Positions 28,064 through 39,621 are shown, numbered from the stretch's first letter. The stretch: DNA of 64,000 nucleotides from Bradyrhizobium sp. URHD0069 (GCF_000701345.1 NZ_JNIJ01000035.1:1-64000); one strand, 5' to 3'. Numbers and translations are program-made. The notes: a model not told the origin generated them from the letters alone.

Positions 28064-28160
28064 TCCTCGATCATGATCCGATCAAATTCGGATCACGATC
28101 TCATGTCTTGTTTGCGCATGAGCTTTCGGAAAACCGGTTCCCACTTTCCCGGATCATGCT
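28064..28160. repeat. Dispersed intergenic repeat between dapB and gpmA
   Basis: Contains TTTCGGAAAACCGGTTCCCA and CCCGGATCATGCTC, with GATC-rich flanks. This is the core of a dispersed element frequent in Bradyrhizobium intergenic regions. Boundaries are approximate. Confidence 0.5.
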
Positions 28161-28976
28161 CTAGAAGTCTCTGAGCCCGAGCACGTCGGCCATTGAATAC
28201 AACCCGGGCTTCTTGCCGTGGGCCCACATCGCTGCCTTCAGCGCGCCGTGCGCGAAGATCATCCGATCCTCGGCCAGGTGCGATAGTTCGATGCGCTCGT
28301 ACGGACCGACGAACATCACCCGATGATCGCCGGTGACGGTGCCGCCGCGCAATGACGCAAAGCCGATATCGCCGGAGCGGCGCGCGCCGGTAAGGCCGTC
28401 GCGGCCCCGCGCTGAATGGTCGTCGAGCGCGACGCCGCGGCCCTCAGCGGCGGCTTTGCCGAGCAGAAGCGCAGTGCCCGAGGGCGCGTCGACCTTGGCC
28501 TTGTGATGCATCTCCAGAATCTCAATGTCGAAGCTTTCGTCGAGTGACTGTGCGACCCGCTTCACCAGCGCCGCCAGCAGGTTGACGCCAAGGCTCATAT
28601 TGCCTGACTTGACCACGATGGCACGCGAGGTGACGCTCTTGATCACGGCGTCATCGGACGCCGAGAGACCTGTCGTGCCAATGACGTGAACGAGGCCGCG
28701 CTGGGCGGCGATCGCGACATTGGCAATGGTCGCACCCGGCACCGTAAAGTCGAGAATGCCGTCCGCGTTTGCCGACAACGACCACAGGTCGGCTGAGAGC
28801 AGGACCCCGTTGGGAGACATGCCCGCCAGCGTCCCGGCATCCGTCCCCAAGAGTTCAGACCCCGGCGCTTCCAGCGCGCCGGTGAGGACGGCGCCTGACG
28901 TTTCCGAGATGGCACGCGTCAGCGCGCGGCCCATCCGGCCGCCGGCCCCTGCAACGATCAAACGCATCTCGGACAT
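28161..28976 (-). CDS. dapB: 4-hydroxy-tetrahydrodipicolinate reductase
   Basis: 271 residues from ATG 28976 (MSEMRLIVAGAGGRMGRAL). The Rossmann glycine motif GAGGRMGR is at 10-17. The signature EMHHKAKVDAPSGTALLLG contains the substrate-binding His and Lys. It acts in lysine and diaminopimelate synthesis. The upstream frame without a start signal was left out. Confidence 0.93.
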   Translation of the reverse strand: MSEMRLIVAGAGGRMGRALTRAISETSGAVLTGALEAPGSELLGTDAGTLAGMSPNGVLLSADLWSLSANADGILDFTVPGATIANVAIAAQRGLVHVIGTTGLSASDDAVIKSVTSRAIVVKSGNMSLGVNLLAALVKRVAQSLDESFDIEILEMHHKAKVDAPSGTALLLGKAAAEGRGVALDDHSARGRDGLTGARRSGDIGFASLRGGTVTGDHRVMFVGPYERIELSHLAEDRMIFAHGALKAAMWAHGKKPGLYSMADVLGLRDF

Positions 28977-29093
28977 TCTTGAACCTCGCCCTTGCCGTAT
29001 AGCCGGGGCAGGCTGTTCCGGCAACCAATCCGGGCTGGCACGCGTCATGGCGTGTCCCGACCATGACGGAAAAGCTTGCTGACTTCCGGCCCT

Positions 29094-29396
29094 TTACGGC
29101 TGCGGGCCGTCGTAACCCTCGACGATCACGAGGTCGCCCTCGGAATGCGGGCTGCGGATCGCGACCAGCCGCGTGTATTCCGGCGAATTGTAGCAGGCGA
29201 GTGCCGTTTCATAATCCTTGAATTCAAGCATCACATTGCGCGACCGCGACGAGCCTTCCTTGGGATCGAACTTGCCGCCGCGCACCAGAAACTTGGCGCC
29301 GTATTTTTTGAATACGGCGCCGTTCTGCGCGATGTATTCCTTGTATCCGTCCATGTTGTGAACATCGATGCGCGCGATCCAGTAGCCTTTTGCCAT
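29094..29396 (-). CDS. DUF1330 family protein
   Basis: 100 residues from ATG 29396 (MAKGYWIARIDVHNMDGYKE). Ferredoxin-like fold family DUF1330 with FLVRGGKFDPKEG and SRNVMLEFKDYETALACYNS. Function not established. It follows pyrF closely. Confidence 0.8.
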   Translation of the reverse strand: MAKGYWIARIDVHNMDGYKEYIAQNGAVFKKYGAKFLVRGGKFDPKEGSSRSRNVMLEFKDYETALACYNSPEYTRLVAIRSPHSEGDLVIVEGYDGPQP

Positions 29397-29413
29397 CTGC
29401 GTCTTTCCCTTGT

Positions 29414-30124
29414 TCAAGCCAGCGCCTGTGCGATCTCCGCCTGGATGGCGTCCGCCGCCGCCTTGGGGTCGGCGGCGGACATCACCGGACGTCCGATCAC
29501 CAGATAATCCGCGCCGGCTGAAATGGCCCGCGCCGGCGTCATGATGCGCTTCTGGTCACCGGCGGTGGCCCCCGCGGGCCGAATGCCCGGGGTCACCAGA
29601 ACCATCTGATGGCCCACCATCTTGCGTAAGGACGCCGCCTCTTCGGGCGAACATACCAGCCCATCGACGCCGAGCGCCTGCGCCTGTTGGGCGCGGGCTT
29701 CGACAAGATCGGATACGCCGAGACGATAACCGGCGGCGTGGAGATCGCCGTCGTCATACGAGGTCAGCACGGTGACCGCGAGAATTTTCAAGCCGGAGCC
29801 CGCGCCGGCCTCGACGGCCGCCTTCATGGTCTGCGGATAGGCGTGCACGGTCAGGAATGTCGCGCCGAGTGCGGCGACGCTCTCGACGCCGCGCGCCACC
29901 GTATTGCCGATGTCGTGCAGCTTGAGATCGACGAAGACCTTCTTGCCCGCGCCCGTGAGTTGACGGACCAGCGGCAAGCCGCCGGCATAAGCGAGCTGAT
30001 AGCCGATCTTGTAGAATGTCACGCTGTCGCCGAGCCGGGCGATCATCGCTTCCGCCGCGGCGACGCCGGGCAGATCGAGCGCCACAATCAACCGGTCGCG
30101 GGGAGCGATATCAGATGGCTGCAT
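29414..30124 (-). CDS. pyrF: Orotidine 5'-phosphate decarboxylase
   Basis: 236 residues. The active-site motif VFVDLKLHDIGNTV carries the Asp-Lys-Asp triad, and the phosphate-binding end is YLVIGRPVMSAADPK. It forms UMP in pyrimidine synthesis. Confidence 0.94.
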   Translation of the reverse strand: MQPSDIAPRDRLIVALDLPGVAAAEAMIARLGDSVTFYKIGYQLAYAGGLPLVRQLTGAGKKVFVDLKLHDIGNTVARGVESVAALGATFLTVHAYPQTMKAAVEAGAGSGLKILAVTVLTSYDDGDLHAAGYRLGVSDLVEARAQQAQALGVDGLVCSPEEAASLRKMVGHQMVLVTPGIRPAGATAGDQKRIMTPARAISAGADYLVIGRPVMSAADPKAAADAIQAEIAQALA

Positions 30125-30130
30125 GTCACC

Positions 30131-30709
30131 TCACATCATGCGCTGGGAAACGTCGATCAGCTGCCGCACCAGCGCGTTGAGCGCTTCGATATCGGCAGGA
30201 TGCTTCAACCGGTCCATATCATCATAAGCCTCGCTTGCGAACGACAGCGCGAGCTGGTTTGGAATAACGGTGGCATGGCAGGCGGTCAGAATCAGCCGCA
30301 GCGCCGCCAGAGATCGCGTGCCGCCGAGGCGGCCTTCCGAGGCGGCCGCAATCGCAAACGCGCGTTCGCGAAACACCTGGCCGCGGGTTTCGTGCAGGTC
30401 CTGCACCCGCGTCACCCAGTCGATGGTGTTCTTGACCAGGGCGGGCACCGCCGAATTATATTCCGGCGTCACGATCAGGACGCCGTGGTGCGCGCCAATC
30501 ATGCGCTTGAGATTGACCGCATTCTTCGGCACGCCCGATTTCGCCTGCAGATCGCCGTCATAAATCGGCAACGGGAAATCGCCGAGCGAAATGCGCGTGA
30601 CCTCCGCGCCGGCTTGCACGAACTCATAGGCTGCGGCCGCCGCCAGCCTCGCATTGAGCGAGCCGGTGCGGAGCGAGCCGGGGATCACGAGGATTTTCAG
30701 CGCGGCCAT
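30131..30709 (-). CDS. NADPH-dependent FMN reductase family protein
   Basis: 192 residues with the flavodoxin-like phosphate loop PGSLRTGSLNARLA and ITPEYNSAVPALVKNTIDW, typical of NAD(P)H:quinone/FMN reductases (ArsH/ChrR relatives). Six bases separate its end from pyrF, so likely cotranscribed. Confidence 0.85.
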   Translation of the reverse strand: MAALKILVIPGSLRTGSLNARLAAAAAYEFVQAGAEVTRISLGDFPLPIYDGDLQAKSGVPKNAVNLKRMIGAHHGVLIVTPEYNSAVPALVKNTIDWVTRVQDLHETRGQVFRERAFAIAAASEGRLGGTRSLAALRLILTACHATVIPNQLALSFASEAYDDMDRLKHPADIEALNALVRQLIDVSQRMM

Positions 30710-30770
30710 GAACTAATCGCAGTGAGGGCGAACCAGCGGGCGAACCTTCGCGTAAGCGAAGCCAATCGGT

Positions 30771-31373
30771 TCAGCGCTTGCGGTACACCCAGACACGAGC
30801 CGGTGGAAGGTTCATCCAGATGCGCTCGGAGGCTTCTGTGGACACGCCCGGCAGCGACCTCGGAATTGGCGGCGCAACTGAATAGGTGAATTGCACGAAC
30901 GGCGCACCCGGCGCCAGCGCGCCGAAGGCATCGCGGACCAGTTTGAGGCGGGTCAGCATCGGCTTGGTGACGAGCGGCAGACCGGACACCACAGCGGACG
31001 CGGGAGCGTTCAACACATTCCAGAGCGAGTCGCGCAATGTATAGGCGTCGCCCTGCACGATTGTGGCGTGCGGATAGCGGTCGCGCAGCAGCGCGCAGAA
31101 ACCGGGATTGTATTCGACCAGCACGAGACGCTTCTGATCGACGCCATGCTCGATCAACGCGTTGGTGATCGCACCGGTGCCCGGCCCAAGTTCGACGACC
31201 GGCTCCTTGGAGTCGACGTTGACGTACTGCGCCATGGTGCGCGCCAGCACCCGGCCCGAAGGCATCACCGCGCCCATGTGAAGCGGTTTCTCAATCCATG
31301 AGCGAAGAAAACGAACCTCATCATCGAGACGAGGAGGTTTCTTCAACGCACGCACGGACGATTGCAAGGGCAT
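30771..31373 (-). CDS. pmtA: Phospholipid N-methyltransferase, PmtA-like
   Basis: 200 residues with SAM motif I VVELGPGTGAITNALI, and VVSGLPLVTKP, as in rhizobial PmtA enzymes that methylate phosphatidylethanolamine toward phosphatidylcholine. Location near dnaJ is consistent with Bradyrhizobium gene order. Related enzymes include rRNA methyltransferases, so the substrate is inferred. Confidence 0.75.
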   Translation of the reverse strand: MPLQSSVRALKKPPRLDDEVRFLRSWIEKPLHMGAVMPSGRVLARTMAQYVNVDSKEPVVELGPGTGAITNALIEHGVDQKRLVLVEYNPGFCALLRDRYPHATIVQGDAYTLRDSLWNVLNAPASAVVSGLPLVTKPMLTRLKLVRDAFGALAPGAPFVQFTYSVAPPIPRSLPGVSTEASERIWMNLPPARVWVYRKR

Positions 31374-31474
31374 GTCGCTACCAGGCGGGACCGCCGTCTT
31401 CGGCGGGCGGGAGTGTCAGAAAATAGTCATAAAGACGTATAGGTAGCGGCCGACATGGTCAAGCCGAACCGTTG

Positions 31475-32605
31475 CTACGAGGCGGCGCGGTTACCGAAGA
31501 AGTCCTTGACCTTAGTGAAGAAACCCGCCGCCTCGGGCTGCGTCGCACCGGACGATAGTTTTTCGAACTCGACCAGCAATTCCTGTTGCTTCTTGGTCAA
31601 ATTCTGCGGCGTTTCGACCACGACCTGGACATACATGTCTCCGGTCTGACGCGAGCGCAGCACCGGCATGCCCTTTGAGGCGATGCGAAAGCGGCGGCCG
31701 GACTGGGTTCCGGAGGGGACTTTCACCTTGGTCTTGCCCTTGTCGATGGTGGGCACCTCGAATTCGCCGCCCAGCGCTGCCGTCACCATCGAGATCGGCA
31801 CGCGACAATGCAGATCGGCGCCATCGCGCTGAAAGAACTCATGCATGGCCAGCGAGAGGAAAATGTAGAGGTCGCCCGGCGGCCCGCCGCGGATGCCGGC
31901 CTCGCCTTCGCCGGCCAGCCGGATGCGTGTGCCGTCTTCGACGCCCTGCGGGATATTGACTGCCAATGTCCGCTCGCGCGTCACCCGCCCCGAGCCCGCA
32001 CATGACGGGCACGGGTCTTCGATCATCTGACCGCGGCCCTGACAGCCAGGGCAGGTTCGCTCCAGCGTGAAAAATCCCTGCGCTTGCCGGACACGGCCGG
32101 CGCCCCCGCACATCGAGCAGGTCTTCGGCTTGGTGCCGGCTTTGGCGCCGGTGCCCGAACAGGATTCGCAGGTGACTGAAACCGGGATCTCGATCTGGGC
32201 GGTCTTGCCGCGGAAGGCCTCCTCCAGCGTTATTTCCATGTTGTAGCGCAGGTCCTGGCCGCGCTCGCGGCCGCCGCGTCCGCGCGGCCCGGCCATGCCG
32301 AACAAATCTTCGAAAATATCTGAGAATGATGAGGCGAAGCCCGCGCCGAAGCCGGGACCGCCGCCGCCCGCGCCCTGCTCGAACGCGGCATGACCGAAGC
32401 GGTCATAGGCTGCGCGCTTGTCGCCGTCTTTGAGAACTTCGTAGGCTTCGTTGATTTCCTTGAAACGGACTTCGCTGGTGGCATCACCTGGATTCTTGTC
32501 CGGGTGCCATTTCATCGCAAGCTTGCGGAAGGCCGCCTTCAGTTTGGACTCGTCCGCGTTACGGTCGACTTCAAGGGTTTCGTAGTAGCAGCGCTTGGTG
32601 GACAT
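31475..32605 (-). CDS. dnaJ: Chaperone DnaJ
   Basis: 376 residues with an N-terminal J domain containing the HPD tripeptide (KWHPDKNPGD), a Gly/Phe region and four zinc motifs CESCSGTG, CSMCGGAG, CPGCQGRG and CPSCAGSG. It stimulates DnaK ATPase. Downstream of dnaK on the same strand. Confidence 0.96.
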   Translation of the reverse strand: MSTKRCYYETLEVDRNADESKLKAAFRKLAMKWHPDKNPGDATSEVRFKEINEAYEVLKDGDKRAAYDRFGHAAFEQGAGGGGPGFGAGFASSFSDIFEDLFGMAGPRGRGGRERGQDLRYNMEITLEEAFRGKTAQIEIPVSVTCESCSGTGAKAGTKPKTCSMCGGAGRVRQAQGFFTLERTCPGCQGRGQMIEDPCPSCAGSGRVTRERTLAVNIPQGVEDGTRIRLAGEGEAGIRGGPPGDLYIFLSLAMHEFFQRDGADLHCRVPISMVTAALGGEFEVPTIDKGKTKVKVPSGTQSGRRFRIASKGMPVLRSRQTGDMYVQVVVETPQNLTKKQQELLVEFEKLSSGATQPEAAGFFTKVKDFFGNRAAS

Positions 32606-32686
32606 CAGTCAATCCGCCCGAAGTTCTTCCTCATTCCGAAGGAATGCGTCCCTTCAGGATGCAGCCTCCGGCTTAACGAAAAATGA

Positions 32687-32730
32687 CCCCCATCCTTTGA
32701 GACGCGCTGCGTGCTCTTCGGAATGGGGGG
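32687..32730. repeat. Palindromic repeat between dnaK and dnaJ
   Basis: CCCCCATCCTTTGAGACGCG and CTCTTCGGAATGGGGGG are the two halves of a diverged copy of the dispersed 'catccttcgagacgcg' palindrome family of Rhizobiales. It could form a hairpin in the dnaK-dnaJ message. Confidence 0.45.
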
Positions 32731-32746
32731 CATGATATCAGCCCGT

Positions 32747-34648
<1,902 letters not shown>

Positions 34649-34747
34649 GGCCTCATACCCTTCTTTTTGCGGCAGGTTGGCTGGGCCCTGACGGCGCACC
34701 AATCCAAACCCCCAAACGATCAAATACTCGCGATTGCGACGATGAGC

Positions 34748-34780
34748 CTCATATAGGAGGAGGGCACAGGGCTGCAAGGA
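34748..34780 (-). promoter_or_regulatory. RpoH-type heat-shock promoter of dnaK
   Basis: On the minus strand CCTTGCA is followed after 15 bases by CCTATATGAG. The downstream box fits the alphaproteobacterial RpoH pattern CYTATNTNNG exactly and the CTTG core is present. It lies about 100 bp upstream of dnaK. Confidence 0.6.
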
Positions 34781-35099
34781 CCGGGGCGCAACCTTAGCCC
34801 TCGAAAACCTTGGCCCTTGAAAGATAATATCCGCATTGAGCGCCATGGCCGATCTGGGCGAGACCCGCAAATCCCCCTTGTCGGATAACCCGCGAAAACC
34901 GGGTGTGGGGGGTTCAGATTCGGGACTGGGGGGTCGGCGCAGGGCCCCCGATGAGAAGATTACGGGAACGGAATCGCGACCTGGCCTGTTGCTGGAGCAG
35001 CAAAGCCGCTAAAAGCGCGACATGAGAACGTGGCCCTGCGAAACAGCGCCGCACCGGCCGACCATTGAACAGCCTCAATGCAAACCCAGTAGATTTTTT
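34781..35099. other. Intergenic region between dnaK promoter and exported protein gene
   Basis: No gene supported. A short GC-rich hairpin (ACCCGCGAAAACCGGGT near 34889) and a G-rich run are the only visible structures. Confidence 0.4.
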
Positions 35100-36050
35100 A
35101 TGAAGCCCATTCGACTGTTGTCCGCGGTTGCCCTCTTCGTCACCGCTATGTGCCTTGCCTTCCATCCTGCCTTCGCTGCGGAGCCGGTTTTTCCGCCCGG
35201 CGTTCGGGTCGGGATGACGCCACTTGTGGGCCTCTCCCGCGCAAAATCATTCGTCGGATTTGAAACCGAGGACCAAAGCGTCAAAGTATTGGTGACGGAG
35301 CTTCCGGCCGAGGCTTATGGCGAAGTCATGAATGCCTTCAAGGCCAATCCTGCTGGGGTGGGTGGAATCAAGCCTGAAAGCATCGAGACCACCGCCGGCG
35401 TTGCCTACTACACCTCTGAAAACGCCAGGGATGGCATCACCAACGTGCGTCGCTATTCGATGATTCTGCCGGGCGGCACGTTCTCCGGCTATGTCGCCGT
35501 GCAGGTCCCCGAGAATGCCAGCAAAATCTATACCGACGATGCCGTGCGGCAGATGTTTGCTTCTGCGGCGATTCGCAAGGAGGTTCCGGTCGAGGAGCAG
35601 CTTGGGCTGATGCCGTTCAAGATCAGCGCACTCAGCGACTTCAAGAATATCCGCACGCTGGCGCCCGGCGCCGCCATTGTTCTCGCCGACGGCGATGAGA
35701 CGACCGGCTTTGAAGCAGCGCCCTTCATGGTGATCGGTATCGTCGGAGCTACGCCCACACAGCCGGAAGATCGCGGCCGGTTCGCCCAGCAGGCCGCAAC
35801 GACCATCCCCGGCGTGCGCGACGCGCGGATCACGATGTCCGAGCCGCTTCGCATCGACGGCATGCCCGGCTACGAAACGCGCATCGATGCGACCAGCGGC
35901 AAGGACAACACCACCGTCACCGTGGTGCAATGGCTGAGATTCGGCGGCTCGACCTCATTGCGCATCATCGGAAGCGCCCCGCGCGACCAATGGACGAAAG
36001 CATTCCCGCGCTTCCGCGCGGTGCGCGACGGAATTCAGCCGCGCGGCTGA
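35100..36050 (+). CDS. Exported protein of unknown function
   Basis: 316 residues from ATG 35100 (MKPIRLLSAVALFVTAMCLA). The signal peptide ends AFA. The mature protein begins EPVFPPGVRVGMTPLVGLSR and appears to contain two similar alpha/beta halves, with no motif I can name. Divergent from dnaK. Confidence 0.7.
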   Translation: MKPIRLLSAVALFVTAMCLAFHPAFAAEPVFPPGVRVGMTPLVGLSRAKSFVGFETEDQSVKVLVTELPAEAYGEVMNAFKANPAGVGGIKPESIETTAGVAYYTSENARDGITNVRRYSMILPGGTFSGYVAVQVPENASKIYTDDAVRQMFASAAIRKEVPVEEQLGLMPFKISALSDFKNIRTLAPGAAIVLADGDETTGFEAAPFMVIGIVGATPTQPEDRGRFAQQAATTIPGVRDARITMSEPLRIDGMPGYETRIDATSGKDNTTVTVVQWLRFGGSTSLRIIGSAPRDQWTKAFPRFRAVRDGIQPRG

Positions 36051-36060
36051 CCGAATTGGC

Positions 36061-36105
36061 AAATCTGCAAATCCTAAATCTGCAAGTCCCAAATCTGCAA
36101 ATCCG
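36061..36105. repeat. Three tandem 15-bp repeats
   Basis: AAATCTGCAAATCCT, AAATCTGCAAGTCCC and AAATCTGCAAATCCG follow one another without gaps between the convergent exported-protein gene and grpE. Confidence 0.85.
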
Positions 36106-36127
36106 TTGAACCGGCGAATCCGGTGGC

Positions 36128-36748
36128 TCAGGCCGCGTTGTCCGGCTCGTTGTTGTTCGCCGGCGCTGCGGTCTTTGCGCCGCCTTTGGCGACCGCGACC
36201 AGAGCCGGCCGCAACACGCGCTCGCCGATCATGTAGCCGGCCTGCACGACCTGGACCACCGTTCCCGCCGGTACCGATGGATCGGGAACCTCGTACATCG
36301 CCTGTTGAAAATTCGGATCGAATTTCTCGCCCAACGGATCGAATTTCTTGACGCCGTTTTTCTCCAGCGTGTTGAGAAGCGATCGCTCGGTCAATTCGAC
36401 GCCATCGATCAGCGCCTTGAAGCCGGGGTCGGCGGACGCCTTGGCCTCGGCCGGAACCGCGTCGAGCGCACGCTGCAGATTGTCGGCGATCTCCAGAATG
36501 TCACGCGCGAAACCCGAGATGGCATAGACGCGGGCATCGGCAACCTCGCGCGAGGTGCGCTTGCGCAGGTTTTCCATTTCCGCCAGCGTCCGCAGCATCT
36601 TGTCGCGCGATTCCGCGGCTTCCTTGGCGAGCGCTTCCGCCGATCCTTGTTCCGGATCGTCGGGCATGACGTAGGGCTTGGAAACCACGGGCTCGGGTCC
36701 TTGCGCCGGGTTCGCCGGATCGTCCTTCTGCCGCTCGGGATCAGTCAT
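36128..36748 (-). CDS. grpE: Nucleotide exchange factor GrpE
   Basis: 206 residues: a long N-terminal coiled coil (MLRTLAEMENLRKRTSREVA) and the C-terminal beta domain motif VVQVVQAGYMIGERVLRPAL. It releases ADP from DnaK. Confidence 0.95.
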   Translation of the reverse strand: MTDPERQKDDPANPAQGPEPVVSKPYVMPDDPEQGSAEALAKEAAESRDKMLRTLAEMENLRKRTSREVADARVYAISGFARDILEIADNLQRALDAVPAEAKASADPGFKALIDGVELTERSLLNTLEKNGVKKFDPLGEKFDPNFQQAMYEVPDPSVPAGTVVQVVQAGYMIGERVLRPALVAVAKGGAKTAAPANNNEPDNAA

Positions 36749-36855
36749 AGGCTGCCTTCTCGAAACAATAGCTGGGATGAATGGGGAGTTGCTGACGCGG
36801 GATATCGTGCTTTAAGGGCAGAAAATCAAGCGCAAACGGGCCGCTATGGGCCGGG

Positions 36856-37944
36856 TCATCCGCCCAGCATCTGGCTGACGATGCGGGCTGCATAATCCAC
36901 CGTCGGAATCACCCGGGCGTAGTTGAGCCGCGTCGGGCCGATCACCCCGAGAACGCCGACGATATGGCCGGCGCCATCGCTGTAGGGCGCGATGATCGTG
37001 GAAGAACCGGACAGCGAAAACAGCTTGTTTTCCGATCCGATAAAAATGCGCACGCCTTCGGCGCGTTCCGCGCGCCCCAACAGATCGATGACGCCGCGCT
37101 TGGCTTCGAGATCGTCGAACAGCAATCGCACGCGCTCGAGATCTTCAAGCGCGTGCAGATCTTCCAGGAGGTTGGCGTGGCCGCGCACGATCAGCTGCCG
37201 GTCGTCACTTTCGCCGCCGGACCAGCTCGCTATCCCGGCGGCGATCACCTTCTGCGTCAGCTGGTCGAGTTCGGCGCGGTTCTGCGTCATGGCGGTTTCG
37301 AGCTCGAGGCGCGCTTCCGCCAGCGTGCGTCCCCTGATCCGCGCATTGAGGAAATTGGTGGCTTCCGTGAGCGCCGATGAGGGAACCCCGGGCGGCAGCG
37401 CCAGCACGCGGTTCTCGACCTGGCCGTCTTCGCTGACCAGCACCACCAGTGCCCGCTCCGGCTCCAGCCGCACGAATTCGATATGCTTCAGCCGCGAATT
37501 GGATTTTGGCGTCAATACCACCGCCGCCGCCCGGGTCAGGCCGGACAACCGGGTCAACGCTTCGCCAAGGGCGGCTTCGACCGACTGCGCCTTGCCCACG
37601 GAGGTAAGCTGGTTCTGGATCGACTGCCGCTCAGATTCGGTGAGGTCGCCGAGCTGCATCAAGGCATCGACAAAGAAACGTAAGCCCAATTCGGTCGGCA
37701 GCCGGCCGGCCGAGGTATGCGGCGCGTAGATCAGGCCAAGCTGTTCGAGATCCGACATCACGTTGCGCACCGACGCCGGCGACAGCGGCACCGCAATCAG
37801 GCGCGAAATGTTGCGCGAACCGACGGGTTCGCCGGTTGCCAGGTAACTCTCCACGATTTGACGAAATATGTCCCGCGAGCGCTCGTTGAGCTGGGCAAGC
37901 CCGGCATTCGGCGCGATCAGACCAATTGGATCGTGATGGGCCAC
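36856..37944 (-). CDS. hrcA: Heat-inducible transcription repressor HrcA
   Basis: 362 residues. Start is GTG 37944 with AAGGGAG just upstream; the open frame continues far upstream but without support. The winged helix (VESYLATGEPVGSRNISR, SPASVRNVMSDLE) is followed by the dimerisation/IDD region ending VIPTVDYAARIVSQMLGG. HrcA represses CIRCE-controlled chaperone genes. Divergent from rph. Confidence 0.93.
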   Translation of the reverse strand: MAHHDPIGLIAPNAGLAQLNERSRDIFRQIVESYLATGEPVGSRNISRLIAVPLSPASVRNVMSDLEQLGLIYAPHTSAGRLPTELGLRFFVDALMQLGDLTESERQSIQNQLTSVGKAQSVEAALGEALTRLSGLTRAAAVVLTPKSNSRLKHIEFVRLEPERALVVLVSEDGQVENRVLALPPGVPSSALTEATNFLNARIRGRTLAEARLELETAMTQNRAELDQLTQKVIAAGIASWSGGESDDRQLIVRGHANLLEDLHALEDLERVRLLFDDLEAKRGVIDLLGRAERAEGVRIFIGSENKLFSLSGSSTIIAPYSDGAGHIVGVLGVIGPTRLNYARVIPTVDYAARIVSQMLGG

Positions 37945-38104
37945 AACGTACTCCCTTGATAACACCCCCTTAGTTTGGCCATCTCGCGGGCTGCTTACAA
38001 GCGGCATTGATCGCTCAATGCGTGGCCAAAGGCCTTGCCGCTGCCCGCCGCCCCTCCTACAAGCACCGCTAGCCACACCTTTCCTGAATTTTTGGAGGAT
38101 TCCC

Positions 38105-38818
38105 ATGCGGCCAAGCCGCCGTGCGCCGGATGAGCTGCGCGCCGTGTCACTGGAACGCGGCATCGTCAAATATGCCGAGGGTTCCTGCATGGTGAAATTC
38201 GGCGACACCCATGTGCTGGTCACGGCGACGTTGGAAGAGCGGCTGCCTCCCTGGCTCAAGGGCCAGGGCCGGGGCTGGGTTACGGCCGAATATGGCATGC
38301 TGCCCCGGGCCACCCTGGAGCGCACCCGGCGCGAGGCGTCCGCCGGCAAACAAAATGGCCGCACGGTCGAAATCCAGCGCCTGATCGGTCGCTCGTTGCG
38401 TGCGACCGTCGACCTCGAAGCACTGGGCGAGCGCCAGATTACCGTGGACTGCGATGTGCTGCAGGCCGATGGCGGCACCCGCACCGCCTCGATCACCGGC
38501 GCATGGGTCGCGCTCGCCGACTGCATCGGCTGGATGAAGACCCGCAACATGCTGAAAGGCAATGTGCTGCGCGACAATGTGGCTGCGATCTCCTGCGGCA
38601 TCTATAACGGCACGCCGGTGCTCGACCTCGACTACGCCGAGGATTCCGAGGCCGACACCGACGCCAATTTTGTCATGACCGGCGATGGCCGCATCATCGA
38701 AGTGCAAGGCACGGCCGAAAAGACCCCGTTCTCGCAGGACGAATTCCTGGCGCTGATGGCGCTGGCGCGCAAAGGCGTAGCGCAGCTGGTCGATTTGCAG
38801 AAAATGGCTGTGGCATGA
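38105..38818 (+). CDS. rph: Ribonuclease PH
   Basis: 237 residues from ATG 38105, preceded by GGAGG. MRPSRRAPDELR, GWVTAEYGMLPRAT and the catalytic region VLQADGGTRTASITG identify RNase PH, the phosphorolytic tRNA 3'-end trimming enzyme. Confidence 0.96.
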   Translation: MRPSRRAPDELRAVSLERGIVKYAEGSCMVKFGDTHVLVTATLEERLPPWLKGQGRGWVTAEYGMLPRATLERTRREASAGKQNGRTVEIQRLIGRSLRATVDLEALGERQITVDCDVLQADGGTRTASITGAWVALADCIGWMKTRNMLKGNVLRDNVAAISCGIYNGTPVLDLDYAEDSEADTDANFVMTGDGRIIEVQGTAEKTPFSQDEFLALMALARKGVAQLVDLQKMAVA

Positions 38819-38855
38819 CTGGGGATCACGCTCTCGCTGGCGTAGACTAGGAAAC

Positions 38856-39491
38856 ATGCACCGCCGAATCACAGGCAAGCTCGTGGTCGCGACCCACAAT
38901 CCTGGCAAGCTCTCCGAGATGCGGGAACTGCTGGCGCCGCACGGCGTCGAGGCTATATCGGCCGGCGAACTTGGCCTTGGCGAGCCTGACGAGACCGGCG
39001 ACAGCTTTCGTGCCAACGCGCGCATCAAAGCCGTCGCCGCTGCCAAGGAATCGCAACTCCCGGCATTCGCTGACGATTCCGGGCTGGTGGTCGAAGCGCT
39101 CGACGGTGCGCCCGGGATACTGTCTGCGCGATGGGCCGGCCCCAATAAGGATTTTACCGCCGCGATGACGCGCATCGAACGCCTGCTTCAGGAACGCGGC
39201 GCAACGGCGCCTTCGCAGCGAAAGGCGTATTTCGTTTCCGCATTATGCGTCGCCTGGCCCGACGATCATCTCGAGGAAGTCGAGGCGCGGGCCGACGGAG
39301 CCCTGGTATGGCCGCCGCGCGGAAGTGAAGGCTTTGGCTACGATCCGGTGTTCATGCCGGACGGATACACCCGCACTTTCGGCGAAATGACCAGCATCGA
39401 GAAGCACGGCCTGCCGCCGCTGGGGCTCGGGCTGTCGCATCGCGCCCGCGCCTTCGTCAAGCTGGCGGAGGCTTGCCTTGACCAGCGCTGA
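38856..39491 (+). CDS. rdgB: dITP/XTP pyrophosphatase
   Basis: 211 residues of the Ham1 family: LVVATHNPGKLSEMRELL, FADDSGLVVEALDGAPG and GFGYDPVFMPDG. It removes non-canonical purine nucleotides. Confidence 0.95.
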   Translation: MHRRITGKLVVATHNPGKLSEMRELLAPHGVEAISAGELGLGEPDETGDSFRANARIKAVAAAKESQLPAFADDSGLVVEALDGAPGILSARWAGPNKDFTAAMTRIERLLQERGATAPSQRKAYFVSALCVAWPDDHLEEVEARADGALVWPPRGSEGFGYDPVFMPDGYTRTFGEMTSIEKHGLPPLGLGLSHRARAFVKLAEACLDQR

Positions 39492-39515
39492 TGCAGCACT
39501 TTTGTTTCTTCACCT

Positions 39516-39621
39516 CTCCCGCTTGCGGGGGAGGCCGTCGCGCGCTGGAGCGCGACAAGAGGTGGCGCTTTGACCAGTTTGCAAAAAGGCCCCAGCCTTG
39601 GTCCTCCCCCGCAAGCGGGAG
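39516..39621. repeat. Inverted repeat spanning the hemW start
   Basis: CTCCCGCTTGCGGGGGAGG (39516-39534) and CCTCCCCCGCAAGCGGGAG (39603-39621) are perfect 19-bp inverted copies 68 bp apart. The right arm lies inside the predicted N-terminus of hemW. This is a dispersed palindromic element type of Bradyrhizobium. Confidence 0.8.

Noticed and set aside
36061..36105. Possible CRISPR-like array
   Set aside because: Only three 15-bp units with no spacers and no cas genes.
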